Notes: a model not told the origin generated them from the sequence alone. A stretch of 64,000 bases of DNA from Geothrix rubra (GCF_030268065.1 NZ_BSDD01000002.1:186001-250000), one strand, 5' to 3'; numbered from the stretch's first letter, positions 30,656-40,913 are shown. Program-made: numbers and translations.

Positions 30656-30672
30656 TATTACATCCGGTAATA
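30656..30672. promoter_or_regulatory. LysR operator-like dyad
   Basis: TATTAC-ATCCG-GTAATA is a perfect 6-bp-arm inverted repeat with a 5-nt spacer in the LysR/YeiH divergent gap; T and A at the required T-N11-A spacing are present. Confidence 0.6.
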
Positions 30673-30700
30673 CGATTCGTTTTCCAAATGGTTCCTGCCG

Positions 30701-31699
30701 ATGCTGGATGCCATGAGCGAAGCTGCCCTCCCCTCCCGCCCCGCCTCCAGCCTGGCCACGCCCCTCCTGATCCTCGGAGCGGTGCTCGCCCTGGCCCCCT
30801 TCACCTCCGCCGCCGTGGCCCTCCTGGGGGGCGCCGCCATCGCCCTCGTGTTCGGGAACCCCTTCCAGGGCCAGACCCGCACCTGGACCCACCGGCTGCT
30901 GCCCCTGGCCGTGGTGGGCCTGGGCGCCGGCATGGACCTGCGCACCGTCGCCCGGGCCGGGCTCCACGGCATCGGGATCACGGCCATGAGCCTCGCCGTG
31001 GTGATCCTCCTGGGCCTCTGGCTGGCCCGGGTCCTCAAGGTGGACCGCGACGCGGGCCTCCTCATCGCCGTGGGCACGGCCATCTGCGGCGGCAGCGCCA
31101 TCGCCGCCGTGGCGCCCGTCATGCGGGCCCGGGCCCACCAGGTCTCGGTGGCCCTGGCCACGGTCTTCCTGCTGAACGCCGTCGCCCTCATCCTCTTCCC
31201 GCCCATCGGCCACTACTTCCACCTGGGGCAGTCGCCCTTCGGCCTCTGGGCCGCCCTCGCCATCCACGACACCAGCTCCGTGGTGGGGGCCGGCCTCGCC
31301 TACGGCAAGCAGGCCCTGGAGGTGGCCACCACCGTGAAGCTGGCCCGGGCCCTCTGGATCGTGCCCGTCACCATGGGCATCGGGATGATCCACGCCCGGA
31401 ACAACAAGGAAGTCGCCGCGGACGCCCCGCCCGTGAAGAAGCCCTGGTTCATCGCCGGCTTCCTGGCCATGGCGGCCCTCGTGACCTGGGTGCCCGCGCT
31501 GCACGGCGCCGGCCACCTGGTGGCCCTCGCGGCCAACCGGGCCCTGGTGCTCACCCTCTTCCTCATCGGCGCCGGCCTCAGCCGCGAGGCCATCCGCACC
31601 GTGGGCATCCGCCCCTTCCTCCAGGGCCTCATCCTCTGGCTGATCGTGGCCTCCCTCGGGCTCACCCTCGTGAAGACCGGGATCCTCACCGTGGGCTAG
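30701..31699 (+). CDS. YeiH-family putative sulfate exporter
   Basis: 332 residues with nine to ten membrane helices. Family-typical segments include LLPLAVVGLGAGMDL, VGTAICGGSAIAAVAPV and AIHDTSSVVGAGLAYG. YeiH/UPF0324 proteins are predicted to export sulfite-derived or sulfonate-derived anions, though direct evidence is sparse. It is transcribed divergently from a LysR regulator. Two in-frame ATGs four codons apart have equally weak ribosome sites; the first is used. Confidence 0.88.
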   Translation: MLDAMSEAALPSRPASSLATPLLILGAVLALAPFTSAAVALLGGAAIALVFGNPFQGQTRTWTHRLLPLAVVGLGAGMDLRTVARAGLHGIGITAMSLAVVILLGLWLARVLKVDRDAGLLIAVGTAICGGSAIAAVAPVMRARAHQVSVALATVFLLNAVALILFPPIGHYFHLGQSPFGLWAALAIHDTSSVVGAGLAYGKQALEVATTVKLARALWIVPVTMGIGMIHARNNKEVAADAPPVKKPWFIAGFLAMAALVTWVPALHGAGHLVALAANRALVLTLFLIGAGLSREAIRTVGIRPFLQGLILWLIVASLGLTLVKTGILTVG

Positions 31700-31719
31700 A
31701 CTGGGCGGCCGAGGCCCCC

Positions 31720-32301
31720 ATGATCCGCCCCTTCCAAGGCATGGTCCCCCGCCTGGGATCCCGCGTGTTCGTCCCCGACAGCGCGCTGGTCCTGGGCGAT
31801 GTCGAGATCGGCGATGACGCCAGCATCTGGTTCAACTGCGTCATCCGCGGCGACGTGAACTGGGTGCGCATCGGGGCCCGGACGAACATCCAGGATGCCT
31901 GCTGTCTCCATGTCACCAACGCGAAGCGGCCCCTGCTCATCGAGGAGCAGGTGAGCATCGCCCACAACGTGATGCTGCACGGCTGCACCATCCGGCGGAA
32001 CGCCCTCATCGGCATGAGCACCACGATCATGGACGGGGCGGAGATCGGCGAGGGCTGCCTCGTGGCCGCCGGCAGCCTCGTGCGCGAGGGCTTCGCGGCC
32101 CCGCCCCACACCCTGGTGGCCGGCTGGCCCGCCACCGTGAAGCGCGAGCTCACGCCGGAGCAGCGGGAGCTCACGGAGAGCGTGTGGCAGCGGTACGTGC
32201 GCTACAAGGAGGCCTACTTCCGCGACGGCTGGCCCGTGGCCGAGGCCCCGGCCATCCCCGACCCCCAGCCCGGGTTCGCCGGGGGGCACCCCTTCCCCTG
32301 A
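31720..32301 (+). CDS. Gamma-class carbonic anhydrase family protein
   Basis: 193 residues with left-handed beta-helix hexapeptide repeats (IGDDASIWFNCVIRGDV; IGARTNIQDACCLHV). The metal ligands are present: His in DACCLHV and two in SIAHNVMLHGC. It could hydrate CO2 released by the many decarboxylating oxidoreductases here, but many proteins of this family lack proven activity. ATG 31720 lies 20 nt after the YeiH stop, so the two may be co-transcribed. The last about 20 residues are proline-rich and not part of the repeat fold. Confidence 0.88.
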   Translation: MIRPFQGMVPRLGSRVFVPDSALVLGDVEIGDDASIWFNCVIRGDVNWVRIGARTNIQDACCLHVTNAKRPLLIEEQVSIAHNVMLHGCTIRRNALIGMSTTIMDGAEIGEGCLVAAGSLVREGFAAPPHTLVAGWPATVKRELTPEQRELTESVWQRYVRYKEAYFRDGWPVAEAPAIPDPQPGFAGGHPFP

Positions 32302-32308
32302 CCTCCCC

Positions 32309-33031
32309 TCACTGGGGCGGCGCAGGGGCCTCGCCGGGATTCCGGAGCACCTGCCAGCCCTCCTCCGTGGTCTGGACATGCTCCTGGGTGCGGGTGATGA
32401 CCTCGGCCTCCAGGGCCTTCTCCCCGCCGGTCCCCGGGTAGGCGACCCTCAGCTTCACGGAGTAGGTGGTCACGCCCCCCGCCTCCTCCTGTCCCGGGAA
32501 CAGGCAGATGACGCCCGGGCCCGCCTCCGGCGCAGCCTGCAGGGCCGGGGCCTTGGGATCGTAGGGATTCCGGAGGACGGCCAGCCCGGGGTCCGCCACC
32601 AGCCCGCGAATGATGGCTTCCGCCTCCAGGGGCTGGCCCGGGGTCCTGGCCTGGGCGTCCAGCACGAGGGCCTCGGCCTTCTGCTGCACCTGCCGGAAGT
32701 TGACCTGCAGGGCCATCTCCCGCGCCCGGGCGCGCTGGCCCAGGAGCGCGGGGATCGCGATGGCGCTCACGATGCCGGCCACGGGCAGGAGGAGGACCGG
32801 CAGCACGAGCCCGAGGATGCCGGTGACGAGCCCGGTGGCCGGCACCGGCGCGTAGGACTCGGGCTGGGCCCGGGCCAGGCGCTTGGCCTTCCCGTGCTGC
32901 ACGAGGGCCACGATGCCCAGCACCACGGCGACGGGGATCCCCACGCAGGTGAGGGCGAAGACGATGGCGAGGATGCCGCAGACCTTGGCGGCCTTGGCGC
33001 CGGGGGCCGGCATCAGCGGGGAAGCGGACAT
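32309..33031 (-). CDS. Membrane protein with DUF4190-like N terminus and pilin-like helix
   Basis: 240 residues. Two hydrophobic segments (about 18-42 and 66-95) resemble DUF4190 proteins. The second continues into VSAIAIPALLGQRARARE, which looks like the N-terminal helix of a pseudopilin, and the rest (about 100-240) is a soluble domain similar to minor pilin heads. There is no prepilin cleavage site (G-FT-L-E) at the usual place, so it is unlikely to be assembled as a pilin. No function can be assigned. It is convergent with the carbonic anhydrase gene. Neighbouring genes do not clarify its job. Confidence 0.65.
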   Translation of the reverse strand: MSASPLMPAPGAKAAKVCGILAIVFALTCVGIPVAVVLGIVALVQHGKAKRLARAQPESYAPVPATGLVTGILGLVLPVLLLPVAGIVSAIAIPALLGQRARAREMALQVNFRQVQQKAEALVLDAQARTPGQPLEAEAIIRGLVADPGLAVLRNPYDPKAPALQAAPEAGPGVICLFPGQEEAGGVTTYSVKLRVAYPGTGGEKALEAEVITRTQEHVQTTEEGWQVLRNPGEAPAPPQ

Positions 33032-33134
33032 GGGTGTCTCCGATGGGATTCCCCCAGCATTCCAGCCCGGGAGGGTTCCGCCAAGGGCAACTCCCCTCCC
33101 CAGGGGTTCCCTGCGCCGTTACACTCTCCGGATC

Positions 33135-34208
33135 ATGTCCCCCCTGCTGCTCCTCCGCGTCCACGCCGACCTGCGCCTCGGGCTGGGCCATGTGGCCCGG
33201 GCCCTGGCCCTGCAGGAAGCCTGGCGCGCCCTGGGGGGCCAGGCCTGCCTCGCCGTCTCCGGCGACGAGCGCGCGCGCCGCGTGGGCGGCGGGCGCCATC
33301 CCTTCCTGGACCAGCCCCTGCCCTGCGAGACCCTGGATCTCGGCGAGGATCCGCACGCGCCGCTGCCGACGGACCTGCGGGACCGCGCCGCCGTGGTGCT
33401 GGTGGACCAGTGGGACACCTCGACCGCCTTCCTCCAGGCCCTGCGCCCCCTCAAGGTAGCCGTGATGGAGGACGACACGGACGCCCACGAGACTGCGGAC
33501 CTGCTGTTCCAGCCCTACCTGGAGGGCGTGACCTGGCCGGACCATCCCGTGAAGGTGGTGGATGGCTGCAAGGTCCGCCCCTACGAGACCCGGTCCGGCG
33601 CCTGCCGGGTGGTGCGGGGCTCGGCCTTCATCGTGGTGGACCGCACCGCCCTGGAACTCCGGCCCAAGCGCATGCCCATGCAGCCGCTCGCCGTCCACAG
33701 GCTGCTCGTCACCTTCGGCGGCAGCGACGGGCCGAACCTCGCCCAGCGCGCGTTCGACCTGCTGGCGCGGCTGGCCGCCGAGGACCGCTGGCGGGGCACC
33801 TGCACCCTGCTCGCCCCCAACGGCATCGAGGGCGACCCCTTCCCCGGCTGCACGGTGGTCCGCAGCCTGCCGAACCTCACCCGGCGCATTCCCGACTTCG
33901 ACGCGCTCTGGTGCGCGGCCGGGGTCACCCTCGCCGAGGCCCTCTGCATGGGCGTGCCCGCCGCGGTCTGGGGCCAGAACGAGCGGCAGCACGCCATCCT
34001 GGCGGACCTGGCCCTGGCCAACGGCTGCTTCGACCTGGGCGTGGGGACCGAGGCGGATCCGGCCGCCACGGCGGAGGCCCTGGCCGGATGGCTGGGCCCC
34101 GAGGGGCAGGACAACCGGCAGGAGCAGGTCCGCGACGGCATGGCCCTCGTGGACGGCCTGGGCGCGTCCCGCGTGGCCCAGGAGCTCTGGCGGCTGGCCC
34201 AGGCCTGA
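33135..34208 (+). CDS. PseG/SpsG-like nucleotide-sugar hydrolase or glycosyltransferase
   Basis: 357 residues of the GT-B fold. The N-terminal GLGHVARALALQEAW matches the GLGHVMRCLALA-type motif of PseG, and the C-terminal half has VTFGGSDG and GVTLAEALCMGVPAAVWGQNERQ, the UDP-binding region. PseG removes UDP in pseudaminic acid synthesis. No other pseudaminate genes are nearby, so the substrate is uncertain. ATG 33135 was chosen at the start of homology; longer in-frame extension upstream is non-coding in character. It reads towards rplM. Confidence 0.75.
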   Translation: MSPLLLLRVHADLRLGLGHVARALALQEAWRALGGQACLAVSGDERARRVGGGRHPFLDQPLPCETLDLGEDPHAPLPTDLRDRAAVVLVDQWDTSTAFLQALRPLKVAVMEDDTDAHETADLLFQPYLEGVTWPDHPVKVVDGCKVRPYETRSGACRVVRGSAFIVVDRTALELRPKRMPMQPLAVHRLLVTFGGSDGPNLAQRAFDLLARLAAEDRWRGTCTLLAPNGIEGDPFPGCTVVRSLPNLTRRIPDFDALWCAAGVTLAEALCMGVPAAVWGQNERQHAILADLALANGCFDLGVGTEADPAATAEALAGWLGPEGQDNRQEQVRDGMALVDGLGASRVAQELWRLAQA

Positions 34209-34238
34209 CCCCCGGTCCGGGAAGGCGGAAATCCTTCC

Positions 34239-34265
34239 TTGACCCTCCGGAACGCCAGCGATAAG
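34239..34265 (+). promoter_or_regulatory. Possible promoter of rplM-rpsI
   Basis: TTGACC at 34239-34244 and GATAAG at 34260-34265 have a short 15-nt spacer (18 nt if TAAGCT is used). They stand 72 nt ahead of the rplM start, in the only AT-containing stretch of that gap. Confidence 0.35.
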
Positions 34266-34336
34266 CTTTCCCTTCTGCGGACTCGCCGCCCTGCGCGTGG
34301 TGTCCCCGCGGCCCGATCAAGATTCCGGAGCAGGCC

Positions 34337-34771
34337 ATGAGCACTTACTTCCCGAAAGCCAGCGATCTGAACCGCCAGTGGTTCCTGGTGGATGCCAGCG
34401 GCATCCCCGTGGGCCGCCTGAGCAGCGCCGTGGCCGAGGTCCTGTCCGGGAAGAACAAGCCCACCTGGACGCCCTTCCTCGACACCGGCGACCACGTGAT
34501 CGTCATCAACGCCTCCAAGGCCGTCCTCACCGGCAAGAAGGGCACCCAGAAGATGTACCGCCGCACCACCACCCAGCCCGGCTCCATGGTGGAGACCCGC
34601 GCCGAGGTGATGCAGGCTACCTACCCCGAGCGGATCATCGAGAGCGCCGTCAAGGGCATGCTGCCCAAGGGCCCCCTCGGCCGCGCGATGTACCGCAAGC
34701 TGAAGGTCTACGCCGGCTCCGACCACGAGCACAGCGCCCAGCAGCCCCAGATCCTGACCATCCAGAAGTAG
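34337..34771 (+). CDS. rplM: 50S ribosomal protein L13
   Basis: 144 residues, standard length. Motifs: [48 protein letters not shown], and [13 protein letters not shown] near the C terminus. It is an early-assembling large-subunit protein. ATG 34337 is preceded by CGGAGCAGGCC. The rplM-rpsI pair is conserved in most bacteria, and rpsI follows after 13 nt. Confidence 0.98.
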   Translation: MSTYFPKASDLNRQWFLVDASGIPVGRLSSAVAEVLSGKNKPTWTPFLDTGDHVIVINASKAVLTGKKGTQKMYRRTTTQPGSMVETRAEVMQATYPERIIESAVKGMLPKGPLGRAMYRKLKVYAGSDHEHSAQQPQILTIQK

Positions 34772-34784
34772 AGCAGAGGACTCC

Positions 34785-35177
34785 ATGGCCACGACCCAGA
34801 ACTACGGAACCGGCCGCCGCAAGAGTGCTGCGGCGCGCGCCTTCCTGCGTCCCGGCAGCGGCAAGATCACTGTCAACGGCCGCACGCTGGAGCACTACTT
34901 CCCCAACGCCGTGCTCCGCATGATGGTGCACCAGCCCCTGGTCCTGGCCGACCTCGACGGCAAGTTCGACATGATCATCACCGTGACCGGCGGCGGCCCC
35001 GCCGGCCAGGCCTCGGCCATCCGCATGGGCATCTCCCGCGCCCTGCTGGGCTACAACGAGCAGCTGAAGTCCCTCCTGCGCGGCGCCGGTCTCCTGACCC
35101 GCGACCCCCGCATGAAGGAGCGCAAGAAGCCCGGTCAGAAGGCCGCGCGGCGCCGGTTCCAGTTCAGCAAGCGCTAG
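34785..35177 (+). CDS. rpsI: 30S ribosomal protein S9
   Basis: 130 residues, standard length, ending in the conserved basic tail [17 protein letters not shown] whose last residues reach the ribosomal P site. The start [20 protein letters not shown] is typical. It shares an operon with rplM and is followed by a terminator. Confidence 0.98.
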   Translation: MATTQNYGTGRRKSAAARAFLRPGSGKITVNGRTLEHYFPNAVLRMMVHQPLVLADLDGKFDMIITVTGGGPAGQASAIRMGISRALLGYNEQLKSLLRGAGLLTRDPRMKERKKPGQKAARRRFQFSKR

Positions 35178-35188
35178 TCCGTTTCTCT

Positions 35189-35216
35189 GGAAGGGGGATC
35201 CTCGGGTCCCCCTTCC
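35189..35216 (+). terminator. Terminator after rpsI
   Basis: GGAAGGGGGA pairs with TCCCCCTTCC around an 8-nt loop, followed by GCTTTTCC. It starts 12 nt after the rpsI stop. Confidence 0.85.
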
Positions 35217-35335
35217 GCTTTTCCGGTCCGACCCGAACCAGGGCGGACGAATCGGGCGGAGGGATCCAACCCACCGCCTCCATCCCACCCGCGGCGCCCT
35301 TCACTCGCATGCGCCGCTTGACCAGGGAGGCCAGC

Positions 35336-36088
35336 ATGGCTGCCATCCAGATGAAGGAACTCCTCGAGGCCGGCGCCCACTTCGGGCACCAGACCAAGCG
35401 CTGGAACCCCAAGATGAAGAAGTACATCTTCGGGGCGCGCAACAGCATCTACATCATCGACCTGCAGAAGACCCTGCGCCTCTGGAACCAGGCCGCGAAC
35501 TTCCTGACCAAGTCGGCCAGCGAGGGGAAGAACTTCCTCTTCGTCGCCACCAAGCCCCAGGCCCAGGACCTCATCGCCGAGCAGGCGGCCCGCTGCGGCG
35601 CCTTCTACGTGAACAACCGCTGGCTGGGCGGCATGCTCACCAACTTCGCCACCATCAAGAAGAGCCTCGAGAAGTTCCGGGACATCGAAGCCACCCTGGC
35701 CGACCCCGCCCGCACCGCCATGCTCTCCAAGAAGGAGCTGCTCACCCTCAACCGCACGCGGCTGAAGCTTGAGGCCTCCTTCCACGGCATCCGCGACATG
35801 CGCGCCCTGCCCGATGTCATCTTCGTCATCGATCCGCACCGCGAGGACATCGCCGTCACCGAGGCCAAGAAGCTCGGCATCAAGGTGGTGGGCATCGTGG
35901 ACACCAACTGCGATCCGGACATGGTGGACTACGTCATTCCCGCCAACGACGACGCCATCCGCTCCATCCTGCTCTTCTCCGAGCGCGTGGCCGACTCCAT
36001 CCTCGAGGGCCGCCAGTCCTTCCGCGACAAGGGCGACAGCGACGAGATGAAGAAGATGATGGCCGAAAAAATGGAAGCCGAGGGCTAG
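35336..36088 (+). CDS. rpsB: 30S ribosomal protein S2
   Basis: 250 residues. The start [22 protein letters not shown] and the core [28 protein letters not shown] and [21 protein letters not shown] are strongly conserved in S2. ATG 35336 has GGGAGG eight nt upstream; an earlier in-frame ATG at 35309 lacks one. It is followed by a terminator and by tsf, the usual rpsB-tsf-pyrH order. Confidence 0.98.
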   Translation: MAAIQMKELLEAGAHFGHQTKRWNPKMKKYIFGARNSIYIIDLQKTLRLWNQAANFLTKSASEGKNFLFVATKPQAQDLIAEQAARCGAFYVNNRWLGGMLTNFATIKKSLEKFRDIEATLADPARTAMLSKKELLTLNRTRLKLEASFHGIRDMRALPDVIFVIDPHREDIAVTEAKKLGIKVVGIVDTNCDPDMVDYVIPANDDAIRSILLFSERVADSILEGRQSFRDKGDSDEMKKMMAEKMEAEG

Positions 36089-36124
36089 TCGCGAGACGCC
36101 CTGGAACGCCGCCCCATCCCTTTC

Positions 36125-36153
36125 AGCCATCGGCGGCCCTGCTGCTGATGGCT
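36125..36153 (+). terminator. Terminator/attenuator between rpsB and tsf
   Basis: AGCCATC and GATGGCT close a 15-nt internal segment that can pair further, followed by GTTTTTC. It lies 39 nt before tsf, a place where partial termination would adjust S2 and EF-Ts levels. Confidence 0.75.
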
Positions 36154-36191
36154 GTTTTTCTGAATACCCAGACTGAACCAGGAGAGATCCC

Positions 36192-36842
36192 ATGGCATTC
36201 ACCGCCAATGACGTGAAGGCGCTGCGCGAGAAAACCGGCCTCGGCATGATGGACTGCAAGAAGGCCCTGGAGGAGAACAACGGCGAGATGGAGGCCGCCA
36301 TCGAGTGGCTGCGCAAGAAGGGCCTCGCCGCCTCCGCCAAGAAGGCCGACCGCATCGCCGCCGAGGGCATCGTCGAGGCCTACATCCACCCCGGCGGCCG
36401 CGTGGGCGTGATCGTCGAGGTGAACTCGGAGACCGACTTCGTGGCCCGCAACGAGGCCTTCCAGCGCATGGTGAAGGAGATCGCCATGCACATCGCCGCC
36501 GCGGATCCCGCCCCCCGCTTCGTCACCAAGGACGAGGTCACGCAGGACTTCCTCGACACCGAGAAGCGCATCGCCACCGAGCAGGCCCTGGCGACCGGCA
36601 AGCCCCAGAACATCGTCGAGAAGATCGTCGAGGGCAAGATGAACAGCATCTTCAAGGAGGTCTGCCTCCTCGAGCAGCCCTTCATCATGAATCCCGACCT
36701 GACCGTCCAGCAGTACCTCAGCCAGAAGACCGCTGAGATCGGCGAGAAGCTCAGCGTCCGCCGCTTCACGAAGTACATCATGGGCGAGGGCCTGGAGAAG
36801 CGCAGCGAGAACTTCGCCGCCGAAGTGGCCGCCGCCAAGTAG
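36192..36842 (+). CDS. tsf: Elongation factor Ts
   Basis: 216 residues, shorter than the about 280 of E. coli but close to the one-subdomain forms of other phyla. The N-terminal UBA-like region has [19 protein letters not shown], and the core contains [15 protein letters not shown]. It exchanges GDP on EF-Tu. ATG 36192 follows GGAGAG. The C-terminal dimerisation part of long EF-Ts is absent. Confidence 0.97.
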   Translation: MAFTANDVKALREKTGLGMMDCKKALEENNGEMEAAIEWLRKKGLAASAKKADRIAAEGIVEAYIHPGGRVGVIVEVNSETDFVARNEAFQRMVKEIAMHIAAADPAPRFVTKDEVTQDFLDTEKRIATEQALATGKPQNIVEKIVEGKMNSIFKEVCLLEQPFIMNPDLTVQQYLSQKTAEIGEKLSVRRFTKYIMGEGLEKRSENFAAEVAAAK

Positions 36843-36856
36843 GATCCTTTCCTGCT

Positions 36857-36891
36857 ACAAAAGGGGCGGCCGTTCCGGCCGCCCCTTTTGT
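36857..36891. terminator. Strong terminator between tsf and pyrH
   Basis: A 16-bp perfect stem from ACAAAAGGGGCGGCCG and its complement around a 3-nt loop, with the stem end rich in A and T on both sides. It begins 15 nt after tsf. Confidence 0.9.
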
Positions 36892-36929
36892 AGGTAGTCC
36901 CCTATCCACGAACCCGGCCTGGAGCCCCC

Positions 36930-37634
36930 ATGAAGTTCGCGCGCATCCTCCTGAAGCTCTCCGGCGAGGCCCTGATGGGCGACCAGAAGTACGGCATCGA
37001 CCCGGCCGTGGTCTCGATGATCGCCGACCAGGTGAAGGAGATCCGTGCCCTGGGCGTGGAAGTGGGTCTCGTCATCGGTGGCGGCAACATCTTCCGCGGC
37101 GTGGCCGGCGCCACCCGGGGCATGGACCGCACCACCGCGGACCACATGGGCATGCTGGCCACCATGATCAACGCCCTGGCCCTCCAGGACGCGCTGGAGG
37201 CCAAGGGCGTCCACACCCGCACCTTGTCGGGCCTGGAGATGCCCAAGGTGGCCGAGAGCTACATCCGGCGCCGCGCCACGCGCCACCTGGAGAAGGGCCG
37301 GGTGGTCATCTTCGGCGCGGGCACCGGCAACCCCTACTTCAGCACGGACACCGCCGCCGCCCTCCGGGCCAACGAGATCAACGCGGAAGTGGTGATGAAG
37401 GCCACCAACGTGGATGGCATCTACACCGCGGACCCCAAGAAGGATCCCTCCGCCACCCGGTTCGAGCGCATCGCCTTCCAGGAGGTCCTGGAGAAGGGCC
37501 TCAAGGTCATGGACGCCTCCGCCATCGCCCTCTGCATGGAGAACCACCTGCCCATCCTGGTCTTCGACATGAACAAGCCGGGCAACCTGGTCGCCGCAGT
37601 GAAGGGCGAGGCCGTGGGCACCCTGGTGTCCTGA
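36930..37634 (+). CDS. pyrH: UMP kinase
   Basis: 234 residues of the amino-acid-kinase-fold UMP kinase. Motifs: [10 protein letters not shown] near residue 7, [10 protein letters not shown] near 47, [15 protein letters not shown] near 71, [20 protein letters not shown] near 127 and [15 protein letters not shown] near 159. It phosphorylates UMP to UDP for RNA and sugar nucleotide synthesis. ATG 36930 is preceded by GGAGCCCCC. The terminator upstream indicates its own promoter or attenuated read-through. Confidence 0.98.
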   Translation: MKFARILLKLSGEALMGDQKYGIDPAVVSMIADQVKEIRALGVEVGLVIGGGNIFRGVAGATRGMDRTTADHMGMLATMINALALQDALEAKGVHTRTLSGLEMPKVAESYIRRRATRHLEKGRVVIFGAGTGNPYFSTDTAAALRANEINAEVVMKATNVDGIYTADPKKDPSATRFERIAFQEVLEKGLKVMDASAIALCMENHLPILVFDMNKPGNLVAAVKGEAVGTLVS

Positions 37635-37697
37635 GCCGGAGGCTTGCGCGCCGCGTGGGAACCGGGTGGAATGAGTGTAAATCTCCCCGGGTGACCC

Positions 37698-38330
37698 ATG
37701 ACTCGCCTCTCCATCCTGGCCTCCCTGTGCCTATGCCTGGGCCTCGCCGCCCAGGATGCCCGCTCGTTCAAGGAGCTTTCCCAGGGCGAGCCCGGCTGCC
37801 CGAGGGTCGATGACAGTTCCGTGGGCGCCCACCGCCAGACCGGCGCCCGGCCGCTGATGGACGCCGCGAGCGATGAGGTGATCGCCAAGGGCGCCCGGCG
37901 TTCGGCCGCGGCCTTCGGGGTGCTGGATATCGACGGGAACCTCCAGACGGTCGGCCAGATGAAGGGAAACATCGTCGCCATCGGCTTCTGGAGCACGCGC
38001 TGCGAGCCCTCGATGAAGATGCTGCAGGAGTTCCGGAATTTCCAGCAGCAGGCCTCCGCCAAGGGCATGAAGATCGTCCTGTGGCCCGTCCACTTCGAAC
38101 ACTGGCCCGAAGTGATGGGGTTCCTGCGGGCCAAGAAGCAGTACTTCGACGGGGTCCAGGTGAAGCGGCTGGCCCTCGGGGAGCACGGCCTGAACATCCT
38201 CACGGACGAGCTGAACGCCCTGCCGACCGTCTACCTGGTCGACAAGGACGGCAACATCGCGGCGACCTGGTCGGGCTTCCACCAGAACCTCCTCCTGCAG
38301 CGGATCAACCGGCTCCTGGTCGAGCGCTGA
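37698..38330 (+). CDS. Secreted thioredoxin-fold (TlpA-like) protein with single active cysteine
   Basis: 210 residues. An N-terminal signal peptide (LSILASLCLCLGLAAQ) precedes a spacer and a redoxin domain with IVAIGFWSTRCEPSMKML, where Cys102 aligns with the first active-site cysteine and Ser105 replaces the second. The cis-proline region is LPTVYLVDKDGNI. TlpA-like proteins reduce periplasmic disulfides, for example in cytochrome c maturation; a CxxS site cannot make the internal disulfide, so a monothiol or structural role is likely. No ribosome site better than GGGTGACCC is seen. It stands alone between pyrH and the convergent hybrid kinase. Confidence 0.8.
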   Translation: MTRLSILASLCLCLGLAAQDARSFKELSQGEPGCPRVDDSSVGAHRQTGARPLMDAASDEVIAKGARRSAAAFGVLDIDGNLQTVGQMKGNIVAIGFWSTRCEPSMKMLQEFRNFQQQASAKGMKIVLWPVHFEHWPEVMGFLRAKKQYFDGVQVKRLALGEHGLNILTDELNALPTVYLVDKDGNIAATWSGFHQNLLLQRINRLLVER

Positions 38331-38336
38331 GCGATC

Positions 38337-40853
38337 TCACCCCAGGGCCTCCCGCACCTTGGCCAGCAGCTCCCGTGCATTGAAGGGCTTGCGGAGGAAG
38401 GGGAGCGCCGTGGCTCCGGGATCCGCCCGCTCCCCGTAGCCGCTCCACAGGACCGCGGGGATGTCCTCACGCAGGGCCCGCATCTCGCGCAGGGCCTCCT
38501 CCCCGCCCATCCGCGGCATGGTGAGGTCCAGCAGGACCAGCCGCAGGTTGTCCCGGTGCTCGCGGAAGGCATCCAGCCCCGCGAGGCCGTCCCCGGCCTG
38601 CAGGACCGTGAAGCCCGCGCGCGCCAGGGTGTGCTGCACGAAGTCGCGGATGCCCTCCTCGTCGTCCACCACCAGCACCAGGCCCTCCCCGCGCCAGGAG
38701 GCTCCCTCGGCGAGGGCGGCGATCGGGCCGGCCGGCTCCGCCCCGCCCTCGCGCACGGGGAAGTAGACCCGGAAGGTGGTCCCCTTTCCGGCGGTGCTGT
38801 GGACGCGGACGGCGCCGCCATGCCCGCGCACGATGCCCTGCATGGCCGCCAGGCCGAGGCCCCGGCCGGTGAACTTGGTGGTGAAGAAGGGATCGAAGAT
38901 CCGGGCCAGCGTTTCCGCATCCATGCCCGATCCCGTGTCCTGCACCTCCACGTACACGAACCGCCCCGGCTTCAGCGTCTCCGAGGCCTGCAGCTCCGCG
39001 GCGGCGCGGTCGTCGAGCGTCTCCGCGCCGGAGCGCAGGGTGATGATCCCCAGGGCCTCGCCGATGGCCTCGGACGCGTTCGTCACGAGGTTCATGACCA
39101 CCTGCTGCATCTGGGCGGTGTCGGCCTCGATGGGGGGGAGATCCGGGGCCAGTTCGAAGCGCAGCTCCACCGATTTGGGAATGGAGACCGCCAGCAGCTG
39201 GGTGATCTCCTGCACCACCTGGTTGAGGCTCGTGGCCTGGACGTGGAGTCGCCCGCGGCCGGCGTAGGCGAGCATCTGCCGCACGAGGTCGGAGGCCCGG
39301 CGGCAGGTCTCCTCGATGTTGCGCAGGCAGGCCGTGGCCCGCTCCGGGTCGTCCGGGAGCTCCCGCAGGATGCCTGCGTTGCCCTGGATGACCGTCAGCA
39401 GGTTGTTGAAGTCGTGGGCCACCCCGCCTGCGAGGAGGCCCAGGCTCTCCAGCTTCTGGGCCTCCAGCAGCTGCCGCTCCATGCCGACCCTGGCCTCGGT
39501 GGCCACGACCCGGTCGGTCACGTCGAAGGCCGTGCCCAGGCCCAGGGTGCGCTCCCCCACCTGGACGGTGCCGGCAGTGAAATCGATCCAGCGCGTGGCT
39601 CCGTCCCTGGTCAGCAGGCGGAACTCGTAGCGCGGCGGGATGGGCTCGCCCCGGAGCCTCGCGGCCGCGCGCCCCCGGATCCAGTCGCGGTCGAGGGGAT
39701 GGACCAGCTTCCAGAGGGGCTGCCCGACGATCTCGGCCACCGGGTACCCCGTCATCCTCGCGCCGGTGGCGTTCATGTACTCGATGACATCGGAGAAGGT
39801 GAAGATGGCGCAGGAGGCGGTGTCGGCCAGGGAGCGGAAGCGGGCCTCGCTCTCCTGGAGCCGGTGGGCCAGGGCCAGGGAGCGGCGCCTGGACCGCGAG
39901 AGCAGCAGGGTCACGACGAAGGCGAGGAGGCTGGCCGCCACCCCGCCGAGGGCCGTCAGGCGGGGCCGGTCCGCGCGGGAGGCCTTCGCCTCCGGCACGA
40001 ACCCCGCCACCAGTTCCCACCGCCGCCCCCCCACCTTCAGCGGAATGCGCCGCGCCCCCGGGCGCTGGGCCATGGGGAGGCCGCCCTGGGCCACGCAGAG
40101 GTCCCGGTCGTAGAGGAGCGATTCCCGGCCGCAGGCGGGATCCGCATAGATCTCCACGTCCAGGCCGGCGATGGGGCTGGCCCCGAACAGGGGGCGGAGC
40201 ATCTGCGGCGTCTCGGCCACGCAGACCACGGCCCCCTGGAAGGAGGCCCGGCGGGCCCTGGCGTCGTCCGGGGCCGAGAAGTCCCGGAACACGGGCAGGA
40301 CGAGGGCGATGACGGAGGCGTCGCCGAAGGCCCGGAGCCGTCCGGACACGGCCAGCTCCCCACGGTCCCGCGCGCGGTCCACGGCCGCCCGGAAATCCGG
40401 ATCGGCCATCAGGCGGCCACCGTCCGGTCCCAGGTCCCGTGCCGCGGCCTCGGGCTCCAGGAGGGGGAGGATCCTCCGGGACTCCTCGAGGCAGGCCCGG
40501 GGGCAGTAGCCCATCAGCCGCGTGGCGGGGGAGGTGCGGCCCAGGTCCAGGCTGGCCACGAAGGCCCGCCAGTCCTCCGCCGCCAGCCGGGGGCGGCCGA
40601 TGGCGAGCCCCTGGGCCCCCCGCAGCAGCCGCGCCTGCTCCTCCACGGCATGCTCCACCCCCTCCCGCGTCTGGGCCAGGGCCCCCTCCAGGCGGGCCCG
40701 CTGGTAGGTGGCCTCCTGCTGGGAGATCGTCGACCAGGCCCAGGCCGTGGCCGCCAGTCCCACCCCCAGCACGAGCCAGGGCACCGCCATCCCCAGCGCG
40801 CGGCCCAGCGGGGCTCTGCGCCGCGGGGCGGGCGATCCGTGACCGGGGAACAT
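38337..40853 (-). CDS. CHASE-PAS hybrid sensor histidine kinase with C-terminal receiver
   Basis: 838 residues. Membrane helices near 20-40 and 310-330 flank a periplasmic CHASE-like domain. A PAS domain (about 345-460) precedes the kinase core with His480 in [12 protein letters not shown] box [19 protein letters not shown] and [13 protein letters not shown], and a receiver starting [13 protein letters not shown] with [11 protein letters not shown]. The architecture is the same as that of the kinase at 953-3547 but the sensory half has diverged strongly. Ends convergently against the TlpA-like gene and is divergent from the GlcD-type gene. The partner regulator is unknown. Confidence 0.92.
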   Translation of the reverse strand: MFPGHGSPAPRRRAPLGRALGMAVPWLVLGVGLAATAWAWSTISQQEATYQRARLEGALAQTREGVEHAVEEQARLLRGAQGLAIGRPRLAAEDWRAFVASLDLGRTSPATRLMGYCPRACLEESRRILPLLEPEAAARDLGPDGGRLMADPDFRAAVDRARDRGELAVSGRLRAFGDASVIALVLPVFRDFSAPDDARARRASFQGAVVCVAETPQMLRPLFGASPIAGLDVEIYADPACGRESLLYDRDLCVAQGGLPMAQRPGARRIPLKVGGRRWELVAGFVPEAKASRADRPRLTALGGVAASLLAFVVTLLLSRSRRRSLALAHRLQESEARFRSLADTASCAIFTFSDVIEYMNATGARMTGYPVAEIVGQPLWKLVHPLDRDWIRGRAAARLRGEPIPPRYEFRLLTRDGATRWIDFTAGTVQVGERTLGLGTAFDVTDRVVATEARVGMERQLLEAQKLESLGLLAGGVAHDFNNLLTVIQGNAGILRELPDDPERATACLRNIEETCRRASDLVRQMLAYAGRGRLHVQATSLNQVVQEITQLLAVSIPKSVELRFELAPDLPPIEADTAQMQQVVMNLVTNASEAIGEALGIITLRSGAETLDDRAAAELQASETLKPGRFVYVEVQDTGSGMDAETLARIFDPFFTTKFTGRGLGLAAMQGIVRGHGGAVRVHSTAGKGTTFRVYFPVREGGAEPAGPIAALAEGASWRGEGLVLVVDDEEGIRDFVQHTLARAGFTVLQAGDGLAGLDAFREHRDNLRLVLLDLTMPRMGGEEALREMRALREDIPAVLWSGYGERADPGATALPFLRKPFNARELLAKVREALG

Positions 40854-40913
40854 GGGCCCCAGGGTAACCGCAGGGAGGAAATGCCGTCACACTGGAGACG
40901 GGAGCCTCACGCC

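Noticed and set aside
32309-33031. Protein as a true type IV pilin
   Set aside because: The pilin-like helix is internal, preceded by another membrane segment, and lacks a prepilin peptidase site.
38556-40913. Upstream extension of the GlcD-type gene by about 785 codons
   Set aside because: The extension is antisense to the hybrid kinase and shows no homology; a ribosome site and family start are found at 40914.
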